From the NCBI GenBank assembly GCA_965200795.1, contig CBDAVB010000001.1, positions 124,001 through 188,000 of the forward strand: DNA of 64,000 nucleotides. The letters are read 5' to 3'. The position numbers and the translations under genes were made by a program. This stretch comes from Parashewanella sp965200795 (GTDB lineage Bacteria; Pseudomonadota; Gammaproteobacteria; Enterobacterales; Shewanellaceae). This document shows, piece after piece, positions 1-7,548 of this stretch. Every line of letters starts with the position of its first letter. Position 1 is the first letter of the stretch. The notes under the pieces are model-generated. The model was not told where the DNA came from. It did not search any database and saw only the letters and a program-made list of their open reading frames with translations.

Positions 1-431
1 CTGACGTAGTGTTTGATGATGCGCCAAATACGTTTGTCACGAATTCCAACATATTCAGCACATGCCTTAACCGGCATTTCACGAGCCGGTACCAATACAG
101 ATTGTTCGAACAATAACGTGAATTTACTACCCGCTCTCGCCCAAGGGACATTGACACGCTTAACGCCATGCTCAGCACATCGAGTTCTCGGGACGTTTGC
201 TTTGATATAACAGTGATGCTGAAAGAAGTTGAGATGACGCCAAGTCAGCGATTTAAAGTCATGTGCCGGACAAGCTTTTGAGCAAGTCGGGCAGGGATAC
301 AAGCTTCCTCGTTCAGCTTCAATTTCGAGAACAAGTTCATTAGGTGAGGCTGATGTATCCAGGTGTTGGTTAACCAACTTCCAAGGCGCTTCTATACCAA
401 GGCCGAGCATCAAAACTTGATTTCCATCCAT
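1..431 (-). CDS. ISL3-family transposase, N-terminal part (runs off the window)
   Basis: An open reading frame starting at ATG 431 and continuing through the left edge without a stop. The first ~50 residues are variable. They are followed by the ISL3 zinc-finger region with CPTCSKACPAHD, then LTWRHLNFFQHHCYIKANVP and a second Cys/His pair in RCAEHGVKRV, then VPWARAGSKFT, the usual start of the helix-turn-helix and DDE portion. The visible ~143 residues carry no lesion, so this may be the only intact copy here. The internally deleted copy at 21206-21838 matches it closely at the N-terminus. The catalytic part lies outside the window. Confidence 0.8.
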   Translation of the reverse strand, partial: MDGNQVLMLGLGIEAPWKLVNQHLDTSASPNELVLEIEAERGSLYPCPTCSKACPAHDFKSLTWRHLNFFQHHCYIKANVPRTRCAEHGVKRVNVPWARAGSKFTLLFEQSVLVPAREMPVKACAEYVGIRDKRIWRIIKHYV

Positions 432-517
432 GTATTTACTTCCGACTGTTAACAGCAAAACTGGGTTTATTATCTCAGAAATAAACCCATTTAATCCACA
501 CTAAACGACGAAGAGCC
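1..517 (-). mobile_element. ISL3-family element, cut by the window edge
   Basis: The right-hand end of an ISL3-type insertion sequence. Its terminus on the minus strand reads GGCTCTTCGTCGTTTAGTGT, and the same end recurs at 21838. The matching opposite end (GGCTCTTCGTCGTTTCATAT) is seen at 21206 and 38052, so at least three copies of this element lie in the window. The element has landed in the first of two tandem YdcZ-like genes, whose coding sequence resumes directly after 517. Confidence 0.8.
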
Positions 518-519
518 AG

Positions 520-606
520 AAAATTGCCCTTAAAGATATTGCCAGTTTGCTGTTGATCACAGGTGGCAGTTTATTAATTATCTTAGCTTCAGGAGAGATG
601 CTATGA
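520..606 (+). pseudogene. C-terminal stub of a YdcZ/DUF606 (DMT superfamily) membrane protein
   Basis: Directly after the ISL3 end, a reading frame without a start codon gives a final hydrophobic helix (LLLITGGSLLIILAS) and a stop at 604-606. This resembles the last transmembrane segment of the small YdcZ/DUF606 transporters. Its stop overlaps the start of the next gene (ATG at 603), so the two were translationally coupled. DUF606 genes often occur as tandem pairs, which supports this reading. The rest of the gene must lie beyond the ISL3 element, outside the window. Confidence 0.55.
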
Positions 607-689
607 CGATGATATTTTTGGGCTTGCTTAATGGTGTTTTAATTGCCCTAGCTCGAACACTGAACGGCATGCTAAGTAGTCGGTACTGA
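603..689 (+). pseudogene. N-terminal fragment of the second YdcZ/DUF606 gene, cut by IS5
   Basis: ATG at 603 with a good ribosome-binding site (AGGAG at 591-595) starts MTMIFLGLLNGVLIALARTL, the typical first helix and N-x-L motif of YdcZ/DUF606 proteins. About 25 codons in, the frame enters the IS5-type element at 679 and stops at TGA 687-689. The gene continues at 2201 on the far side of the element. Removing the element plus one copy of the repeated target joins both halves in frame into a protein of about 143 residues, the normal family length. Confidence 0.7.
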
Positions 690-2195
690 AAAACATAACT
701 TCAAGATTTAAAATGTACGGCATCTGATTTACGCAAAATTCAGAGCCGTACCCAAAAGCAACATTTCTTATATTTCGCATCAATTTCACTACAAAATAGC
801 CAAAACTCACCATCTTTTTCGAGCAAAAAGAAAATGGCTAACCACTTTCTCAGGTTCCAGGCACACGCAGCCATTAGAAGGTTTATTGAGTCGCCAACAC
901 TGCCCTTTAACCAGTTCTTACACAGCCTAAAATCACTCTTCAAATGCCCGATTACTGGTTCAATTGTCGCCCGTTTTTTACAGAGTTCACTTTTGCGTTT
1001 TCTCTTTGCTTGCGAGTCCCGTTTTAATGGCCGACTAGGGATAACAACTTCTTGGTAAACATACTGCATACACCCTTTATAGCCTTTATCTACAACGGCT
1101 GTAGTGATTTTACTCTTTCGGTGTTTATGGGCATGGTCAAGTGCAGGTCTAAGCAATTTTGAGTCGTGTTCATGTTTGTCATGACTGGTTACACCAATGA
1201 TTAATTGACTCTGCTCTGTGAGCACGGCAGAAGCCTTTTTACCATACTCGTATGGCTTATGGTCTTTGCCTTTCCCTACGCAGTAAACATCGGGTTCATG
1301 AAGGCTGTAAATCTTGTTCTTGTCTTTACGTTGCTGTGTAATGGCTTTTTCATAATTGGAAAAATTCTCTTTTTGTAAATCAAGGAAATCTTGTGGAAGT
1401 TTGCGTTGTAGCTCCCTTAAAAGCTTACCTGCGATAACACGCAACCTTTTTAACGCTCTTCTGGCTTTGCTTCGATTTTTGGCATGTCTAAAGCTACGAC
1501 AGTCAATGCGTAGCTGTTTGACTTCTTTGACATAAGTACGTCTTTGCTTGATCCCAAATACTTTGGCAAGTTTATTGAGTCGGTTAACCACCTTGATGGC
1601 AAGTTTGCTGTCTGTCGGATAAGTAATGGCTTTTTCTTGGACGGTTGTATCAACGTACACGGTGTCATCTTCAGCTTTGTCTCCGTGTAAAGCCACAGAT
1701 AATGCAAAGATTTTTTCACAGCCTTTTTCACCGATGCGCTTACGAAAAACACTGAGTTCACTGGCATCACAAGGGCGTGCTGTTTGAAACTCTGTCTCAC
1801 CACAAAACACTTGAAAATACACGTTCATCAGCCACTCATCGACCAAGGCTTCATCGCTGAGTTTGTAAAGTTGCTTGAGTATTAGCAAACCGCACATCAA
1901 CCGAATTGGCTTCGCTTTACGGCCTGATTTTTTGTATAACGGCTTGAACTCTTCTTCCAACGCTCGCCAATCAAAGGCATTAGCTAAAATGAGTAAAGGG
2001 TGAGTTTGCAGAAGTTGGTCTGTGATATTAAACAGACTGTCATGAGGTAAATTTGACGGGCTTTCTTTGAGCATTTTTAGCACCCAAAACGACCAGAAAC
2101 CATAGGTTAACTATATCATTTCTGGTCGAAATTGAATGTATAAAATAGCTATATTTTATTAGCGATCAGAATGTTAGATGTTTTTCATGACCGAC
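679..2195 (-). mobile_element. IS5-like insertion sequence, apparently intact
   Basis: The ends match as inverted repeats: GTCGGTACTGAAAAACAT from 679 rightward and GTCGGTCATGAAAAACAT read leftward from 2195. The host sequence TAAGTA (CTAAGTA with the shared C) is duplicated at 673-678 and 2196-2201. The element is about 1.5 kb with one long transposase gene on the minus strand. It interrupts the second YdcZ-like gene. Confidence 0.8.
740..2083 (-). CDS. IS5-family (DDE) transposase
   Basis: A full-length transposase of 447 residues. The N-terminal DUF772-type region contains KPIRLMCGLLILKQLYKLSD. First catalytic Asp in VYVDTTVQEKAITYPTD (residues ~143-160). A Lys/Arg-rich helical insert follows. 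Second Asp in VVDKGYKG (~335), and the Glu in ATIEPVIGHLKSDFR (~385). The frame is uninterrupted, so it could be active. The C-terminal tail (KYKKCCFWVRL) runs nearly into the left end of the element. Assignment to IS5 rests on domain order and motifs; the subgroup is uncertain. Confidence 0.85.
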   Translation of the reverse strand: MLKMLKESPSNLPHDSLFNITDQLLQTHPLLILANAFDWRALEEEFKPLYKKSGRKAKPIRLMCGLLILKQLYKLSDEALVDEWLMNVYFQVFCGETEFQTARPCDASELSVFRKRIGEKGCEKIFALSVALHGDKAEDDTVYVDTTVQEKAITYPTDSKLAIKVVNRLNKLAKVFGIKQRRTYVKEVKQLRIDCRSFRHAKNRSKARRALKRLRVIAGKLLRELQRKLPQDFLDLQKENFSNYEKAITQQRKDKNKIYSLHEPDVYCVGKGKDHKPYEYGKKASAVLTEQSQLIIGVTSHDKHEHDSKLLRPALDHAHKHRKSKITTAVVDKGYKGCMQYVYQEVVIPSRPLKRDSQAKRKRKSELCKKRATIEPVIGHLKSDFRLCKNWLKGSVGDSINLLMAACAWNLRKWLAIFFLLEKDGEFWLFCSEIDAKYKKCCFWVRL

Positions 2196-2200
2196 TAAGT

Positions 2201-2557
2201 ATGAAGAAAAACGCATTTGTTGCTTCAACAGTGAATCACTTTGTCGGCTTTGCTCTTTTGTCTTTATTAGTATTCTTATTTTTCAATTTCCCCTCTGAGC
2301 TTAGTCCTGATTTTGAGTTTTCAATTTATTTAGGTGGAGTCATTGGTGCATTGTATGTCGCAATCAATAGTTTTGTATTTCATAAAGTTGGCGCGGTTAA
2401 AGCTGTGTTGCTCATTTTGATCGGCCAAATGATCACAAGTATTTTGATTGATGGCGTCGATACTTGTTCTAAATTATTTCTCTACCAAACCATAGGTCTC
2501 GTAATGATTATTTTCGGTATGTATCTGTCGGTTGCAAAATCTATAGAAAAAACTTAA
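2201..2557 (+). pseudogene. C-terminal part of the second YdcZ/DUF606 (DMT) transporter
   Basis: The rest of the small membrane protein whose start lies at 603. Three helices are visible: FVGFALLSLLVFLFF, then YLGGVIGALYVAINSFVF with the family's GGxxGALYV signature, then LLILIGQMITSILIDGV, and a final helix before the stop. An ATG at 2171 could start translation, but it lies within the insertion sequence, so 2171-2200 is not host sequence. The family is thought to be related to drug/metabolite exporters; the substrate is unknown. The gene is inactivated unless the IS5-like element excises precisely. Confidence 0.7.
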
Positions 2558-2857
2558 GCCACAACTATGCCGACACAGGGGGAATCCATGGGTGAGGTAT
2601 TGAAGAATGATAACTTTGACGCTCTGAGCAATCGGTTTTCCGTGCCTTCTTCCGGCAGGATCATCGCCTTAACTTTGCCATGCTGAGCGACAACATCGTC
2701 TTTAGTAGCCGCTAAAACGCATTCTAAGCGTCGCAGAAGCGTAAACGGAAGAATGACGCGACATAAGACTGTTACCTGATGTGTGATTAATTTTTGGTAG
2801 GCATGACCATACCTTAGAATGTTTGGTTCTAAAAAATCCTATCTGAAGGATACGATC

Positions 2858-3638
2858 ATGCCTGTCGAAGATTTTATCATTTATGTTTACTGTTTAGTTG
2901 ATGATTTTTACCAGAGAGAAATAACCACTCCCTTAAGAACCCGTGGTAGAGCTCCTAAACTCACTGATTCTGAAGTAATTACAATGGAAATTGTTGGGGA
3001 ATGGACTGAGCATCACACAGATAAAGGAATTTGGGAGTATTTCAAAGGGTATTGGTTACCCTTGTTTCCCGATTTACCTGCTCGTTCACAGTTTGCCAGA
3101 CAAGCAAGTAACCTTTGGTGTCAGAAAATGTAAAAGTTTTAAGGGATATGCAAGTTATGGCTACTGCGCCTCTAAGGATATGAAGTATTACGCATTTCAT
3201 GGTCACCTTCTTGTAGATGAAAGAGGTATCCCTGTGGAATTGACTTTAACCGCCGCAAATGTTGATGAACGTGATGCCGCCTATGAAATCATCAATAATA
3301 TCAAAGGACTTTTAATTGGTGATAAAGGGCTTATTAGACCAATACTCAATAACGACTGCTCTGAAGCTGATATTGACTTACAAACTCCATTACGGAAAAA
3401 CATGAAAGATAATCGTCCTAAGTGGGCGGTTAAACAACTAATGAATGTTCGAAGAAGGGTTGAAACAACCATAGGGCAACTTGTTAAATATTTTGATATT
3501 GAACATGTTAACTGTCGAGACTTATGGCACTTAACCAGTCGAATGGGAAGAAAGGTATTAAGCTTAACCATTGGGGCTTACTTCAATATCGAGTTTGGCA
3601 GAGATGCAATGAAATTTGAGGAGATGTTGGCAATCTAA
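2858..3638 (+). pseudogene. IS982-family transposase, frameshifted with internal deletion
   Basis: ATG 2858 opens MPVEDFIIYVYCLVDDFYQ, the IS982 N-terminus, through LTDSEVITMEIVGEW to ARSQFARQASNLW near 3118. The frame then ends at a stop (3131-3133). The C-terminal half continues in another frame: CKSFKGYASYGYCASKD, LTAANVDERDAAYE, LLIGDKGLI and ETTIGQLVKYFDIEHV to 3638. About 35 residues normally found between SNLW and CKSF, including a catalytic Asp region, are missing, so this is a deletion plus frameshift rather than a simple slip site. Confidence 0.8.
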
Positions 3639-3659
3639 TTACGCTACTGAACTTGCAAC

Positions 3660-3762
3660 CCCCGTCATTCCCGCATGTTGTAAGCGGGAATCCAGTGCCT
3701 TTTTGCTCGGAAAAAGAAAAAGACGCTGGATTCCTGCCTTCGCAGGAATGACGAAACAAACA
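3660..3762. repeat. REP-like palindromic repeat inside IS982
   Basis: Outer arms CGTCATTCCCGC and GCAGGAATGACG pair with each other. Within each half there is a smaller stem (TCCCGC...GCGGGA and ATTCCTG...CAGGAAT). This is the common bacterial pattern 'CGTCATTCCCGC..GCGGGAATCCAG'. It sits between the transposase stop and the right terminal repeat of IS982, which is not part of a normal IS982, so it is a later insertion. A related, eroded unit occurs near 7297. Confidence 0.65.
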
Positions 3763-3871
3763 ATTTCAATGAGTTATAAAATCACACATTAGGTAACTGT
3801 TTGAAATCACCTCTGAGAAGGTCTGCTACGGATCAGATGAAGGCGGCCAGAGTATTATGCGAAGAAGACAT

Positions 3872-4136
3872 TTAATAAAAATCACTGATGCTCAAAAAAA
3901 TAATCAGCCGAGTATACTCACTTTTTATTAATTGTCGTGACAAATTTGGTTTTGTTTGGTCAGACTTTGAGCGGAGTCATTTATTGATAATCGGTTGTTA
4001 TGCTGAAGTTTCACCAGCCCGGCAGATACCTGAGCGTCACATAAACCTTTACGGAAACAATTAAAAGTTTATGTGAGCTATAGACATTCAGACTGTCACT
4101 CACCTTTATTATCATTATCGACTTTTAACGAATCTC
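3872..4136. other. Intergenic stretch with an inverted repeat
   Basis: Upstream of the dead hsdM start. The only structure I see is a perfect 9-bp inverted repeat, CACATAAAC at 4038-4046 and GTTTATGTG at 4067-4075. It could be an operator or the stem of a weak hairpin. No coding fragment was recognised. Confidence 0.35.
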
Positions 4137-4526
4137 TTAATAGTGCCGGTCACCTCCAAGCGACTCTTGTAAAAGAATTTTGACGTAGTGATTATTTGCC
4201 TTTTCCGCGGCACTAATTGCCGCCTTTATTATCTCGGGTTCGTATTTCAATCCAAACTCCTCAACAAGGGTTTGAATTGCGGTTTCATCATCGCATTTGG
4301 TGCGACATAGCTGGAGTAAAGACTCAGTAAGTTCCTTTTTATAGTGTATTTTCACTTTGCGTTTAGACGCGGCCGAAAATGACTTGATGGCATAGAAAAT
4401 TGAGTTGTTGTCATTTATTGCAAGATGAGTATATAGCTGGTTATTTCGGTATTTAGCTAGTAAAGAGTGACGACCTATCCAGTAATTATTTCTGTCTTTC
4501 GGTGAAAGGAATAATAAAAAGATCAA
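4137..4526 (-). CDS. Hypothetical; probably the frameshifted C-terminus of the upstream 797-residue protein
   Basis: The frame opens with TTG at 4526. GGAGG lies only 2 nt upstream, too close for a good start. Upstream in the same frame, coding-like sequence (HGKPKLEEALIFLLFLSPKD) continues without a start until a stop near 4572. In a third frame, 4565-4625 encodes TLSELADLIEFADW and similar sequence, which looks like a bridge to the preceding gene. I infer one ancestral gene spanning 4137-7005 with two frameshifts. The 129-residue product is helical, ends in a repeat-like AAEKANNHYVKILLQESL, and has no family I recognise. Confidence 0.5.
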   Translation of the reverse strand: MIFLLFLSPKDRNNYWIGRHSLLAKYRNNQLYTHLAINDNNSIFYAIKSFSAASKRKVKIHYKKELTESLLQLCRTKCDDETAIQTLVEEFGLKYEPEIIKAAISAAEKANNHYVKILLQESLGGDRHY

Positions 4527-4611
4527 TGCCTCCTCTAGCTTCGGTTTTCCATGAACGTGATGCCATTATTATGATTCCAGTCTGCAAATTCTATTAAATC
4601 TGCCAGTTCGC

Positions 4612-7005
4612 TCAAGGTGTCTCTGGGTTAATGATTAAACCCGCCTCATCTATGACTGATGAAAATACAGCTGCCGTAGATAATTTACTTTTAGACGCTG
4701 AGGTGTCCCGGGCAGTCCGGTCTGCGGACTTTTCTGACCTCTCAAGCCGGATTTTTATCGGTTTTAACAGTGATTGCTGTTTTGCTGTTTTGAAAAGTAA
4801 CTCAATCTTTGCTTTTTCTATTGTTGATGAAGACATAACCTCTATGATGCGGTCTTGTACTTCTGTTGTTTTTACCCAAAGTTGAAGCCGCGTTTGTTTC
4901 GGTCTTGATGTTAATGTTTGCCTGACTTTTTCGACAAGCGCCTGCTTCCAAGCCGTTAACGGAGTTTGCATCGCTAAGTAATGACCGCAAACCTTATAAA
5001 ACTCATCGAAATTACTCTGTTTTTGGAGTCGCTGCCCAAACAGGTTTAGAAATTGTTTTTTACTGTATTCATCGAGATAGTCTAGTTCTTCAAATGATGT
5101 TAATTTTATTGAATCAGGTTTCGCTAAATAGATCTGTAACATCTTTCTGGAGCAATGGCGGAGTGACGTTTTTAAAGGTTCACGATCAAGGTTTGACACA
5201 TTATGTCTTGCGATCTTTGCTGAAGCGATTAATAGCTCACCGATATTTTGACTATGTTGCGCCTTATGATCAAGTATTGCTACCAATTGAGATTCTGAAC
5301 AGCTGTTAGCAATTGTTCTCACAACTTCGCAAGGGCTTATAGCGCCGTCAGCATGTGCCTTCATGCGGCGGCGTTGTCTGTCGGCTAAAAAACGGCATGC
5401 GACAACTGATGGCTGGGTGCCTTTAACGGGAGCCATTCCCTTATCGAGTTCATCGGTGTCCGCGGTATTTATTATGGCTTGATGATAAATGCTCATGACT
5501 CTTCTTGATTGATTTTTTTCTATTTCAAAATCAGCGGCATGGCTAAATCCTATCGGAATCTCTCGGCCATCATCAGTTATCACTGTTTGATAAAGCGAGT
5601 TTTTGCTTTCAAGTATCGACGCATCGCCTAAAGGAATATTCTGAGGCGTATCTCTGATAAAGTGTTCACTCAGTTTATTGGTCAGTAACTCTTGGATGAG
5701 CGCCTGAAGCTCCATAGGGCGGATATTTTTTAAGTTGAGCGCTTGTAGTTTGAGGATAAGACCAAGGCAGGGTTCTATTTCGGCAAAATCATGGTATTTT
5801 GGAAGGTCAGTAAGCAATTTATCAACATCTAATGATTGGCCGTCATCACTGATCAATGTCGCGGTCGTGCCTGCGGCAAGAAAGCTTGTCAAATCGGCGG
5901 CGAATTCTTTTGAAACCGTTTCAATGCATATCGCGCTTCTTACCACATCAATAAAATCTTCACATAGTTTATGAGGTAATTGTTCTCCGTTAGCTCTTGC
6001 TTGAGTTTGAGATTTAAACCATATACCTTTGCGGCTTGTGGATCTATCTGATGGTCGTTTAAGGCTGTGTTCTCCGTTATTTGCAAGTCCGGTATACGGT
6101 GCCGCAAGCGCTCTTAAGTACGCCACATTTTCATGCGTTAAATCAATATCACCGTGCTGCGACATATAACTTATGATGAGCTCATCTAACATCTTCGTTT
6201 TCAGTAATATGAACGGGTGTTCCAGCGAAGTTTCAGACAGTTTTAAATAGGCCAATGCGTCATCGATTTCCATTATTAGGTGTCGTGCCTCAGATTTATT
6301 TGAAATACGCAGAAACATTTGCTGGATGATGTAATTTACCTTTTGCTTTGATAGCGCTTTTTTATTGCTAATGTAACCAATAAGGGTTTCTATTTTACCT
6401 ATAATTTCATTTGTAATCTCGGGTTCGCTAACAGCGCACTGAGTAAAATGATCGGTATTGATTTCTCTGTATGCAAAGCGAGCAATTGCACGGATCTTGA
6501 TTTCCATCCGTAAATTTATAGCGGCTTTTTCAGCCTTATCAGTCAAAGCCTTATTTTCTTTTGCAATCTGTTCACGAAGACGTTTATTTTCAGCGTCCAA
6601 TTCGGCTTGCTGCTTTGCGTCGATTTGCCGTGCCCGCTGAGCATCTGAAGACGAAATTTCTATCAAATCATCAAAACATTCGATTGTTGCGGCTGTTTTT
6701 TTGTTAACAGAATATAAAACCGGGGATGACGGACTTTTTGTTTCAGCAGAACCCGTGCGGTCATCTGAGGAAATTGCCGATTTTGTATTATAAGAATCAT
6801 CATCGCCATTGTATTCGGTATCGGCTGTCTGGGAATTTACCGCGAAATCAGAAATACGGGCTTGCGCATCGGTTTGAGTTATTGAGTATTGCCCGGAAAG
6901 TGAACCTTCAGAAGTATGCTCTGCGGTTAAATGCAATTCTGCCAGCTCGACACCTTGAAAAGGTGGAACGCCGCTTTTACGATTAAAACTGAGACCGTAA
7001 GCCAT
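4612..7005 (-). CDS. Large hypothetical protein with coiled coil, candidate secreted effector
   Basis: I start it at ATG 7005, which has a strong site (AAGGGGG, 6-nt spacing), rather than the upstream TTG at 7026; this gives 797 residues. It begins MAYGLSFNRKSGVPPF. Residues ~20-125 are polar, Ser/Thr/Asp-rich and probably disordered. A coiled coil rich in Lys, Glu and Ala spans ~130-170 (AKQQAELDAENKRLREQIAK). The rest is helical without transmembrane segments or a signal peptide. I recognise no enzyme motif. The disordered N-terminus, large helical body and place among other unknown proteins resemble secreted effectors, but no secretion signal can be shown. The original C-terminus may be the 4137-4526 frame. 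Confidence 0.65.
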   Translation of the reverse strand: MAYGLSFNRKSGVPPFQGVELAELHLTAEHTSEGSLSGQYSITQTDAQARISDFAVNSQTADTEYNGDDDSYNTKSAISSDDRTGSAETKSPSSPVLYSVNKKTAATIECFDDLIEISSSDAQRARQIDAKQQAELDAENKRLREQIAKENKALTDKAEKAAINLRMEIKIRAIARFAYREINTDHFTQCAVSEPEITNEIIGKIETLIGYISNKKALSKQKVNYIIQQMFLRISNKSEARHLIMEIDDALAYLKLSETSLEHPFILLKTKMLDELIISYMSQHGDIDLTHENVAYLRALAAPYTGLANNGEHSLKRPSDRSTSRKGIWFKSQTQARANGEQLPHKLCEDFIDVVRSAICIETVSKEFAADLTSFLAAGTTATLISDDGQSLDVDKLLTDLPKYHDFAEIEPCLGLILKLQALNLKNIRPMELQALIQELLTNKLSEHFIRDTPQNIPLGDASILESKNSLYQTVITDDGREIPIGFSHAADFEIEKNQSRRVMSIYHQAIINTADTDELDKGMAPVKGTQPSVVACRFLADRQRRRMKAHADGAISPCEVVRTIANSCSESQLVAILDHKAQHSQNIGELLIASAKIARHNVSNLDREPLKTSLRHCSRKMLQIYLAKPDSIKLTSFEELDYLDEYSKKQFLNLFGQRLQKQSNFDEFYKVCGHYLAMQTPLTAWKQALVEKVRQTLTSRPKQTRLQLWVKTTEVQDRIIEVMSSSTIEKAKIELLFKTAKQQSLLKPIKIRLERSEKSADRTARDTSASKSKLSTAAVFSSVIDEAGLIINPETP

Positions 7006-7548
7006 TTTCTGCCCCCTTGAATGCAACTAAACACCTGACGGGTTCAATGTTAAAAAACCAAATAAATTTAAAATGTTTATTTTTATAAAGCATAATTGAA
7101 GAACTGCGGTATCTGAAGGAACTTAAAAAAGATTTAATCTTCTGAGGGTTTATCACCCGGTTTTCCGGCAAAATACAGAAGGGCGGTATTTGATGATTCA
7201 GTTGATGAAAAATTGAAAAAGTCTGTCTATATAACAGAGCTACGAGCTTAAGTTCACTTCTCAGGAGCGTGGCAGAAGAAAACATATCAGTTCCATCGTC
7301 ACTCCTGCGAAAGCGGGAGTCCGGTGACTTAAGTTAATTTGGATAAAAGTCTCAGGATGACCGCCATACACAGCTTTCATTATTTCACTTCCCGCATTCG
7401 CAGGCTTGACAAATTAAGCGTTTAATTTAAAGCATTTTTAACTTTTGACGACGCCTTTTCCCCATAACCTTCATTAACAAAGCTTAACTATTGTTTTATC
7501 GATTTAATGTATATAGTTAAAAAATTGAGATTTAACGAGGTATTTGGC
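7006..7548. other. Intergenic region with an eroded palindromic repeat
   Basis: Between two divergent effector-like genes. Around 7297-7330 it holds a degenerate copy of the palindromic repeat at 3660 (CGTCACTCCTGCGAAAGCGG). A second weak arm (CTTCCCGCATTCGCAGG) lies near 7390. The flanks are AT-rich and should carry both promoters, but I could not identify convincing -35/-10 pairs. Confidence 0.4.

Larger units (their letters stand above)
2774..3794 (+). mobile_element. IS982-family element, decayed
   Basis: Inverted ends ACCTGATGTGTGATT at 2774 and, read on the minus strand from 3794, ACCTAATGTGTGATT. The flanks show an imperfect 7-bp target duplication (GACTGTT at 2767-2773, AACTGTT at 3795-3801). 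The element interrupts the hsdM relic. It contains a broken transposase gene and, near its right end, a palindromic repeat insertion. Confidence 0.8.
2588..3871 (-). pseudogene. hsdM: hsdM relic (type I restriction-modification, M subunit N-terminus), split by IS982
   Basis: On the minus strand, ATG at 3871 begins MSSSHNTLAAFI, then an in-frame TGA where HsdM normally has Trp, then SVADLLRGDFKQ up to 3795, where IS982 intervenes. Beyond the IS, from 2773 downward, the protein resumes as CRVILPFTLLRRLECVLAAT and LLRASKLSFFNTSPM before homology stops near 2588. These are the highly conserved first ~90 residues of HsdM. Everything after them, including the methyltransferase domain and any hsdS or hsdR, is absent. 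The stop codon, the insertion and the truncation show the system is dead. Confidence 0.7.

Noticed and set aside
834..1058. 74-codon plus-strand frame inside the IS5-like element
   Set aside because: It lies antisense to the well-supported transposase gene and has no ribosome-binding site or recognisable motif.
672..2201. The YTAR motif CTAA as a 4-bp IS5 target duplication
   Set aside because: The terminal repeats match best when the element begins at 679 and ends at 2195, leaving TAAGTA repeated. A 4-bp CTAA model would leave three unexplained bases on the left.
6983..7285. 100-codon minus-strand frame upstream of the large hypothetical gene
   Set aside because: Overlaps the 5' end of the better-supported gene in another frame. 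Composition is random-like (Leu/Phe/Ser/Arg) and it contains part of a palindromic repeat.
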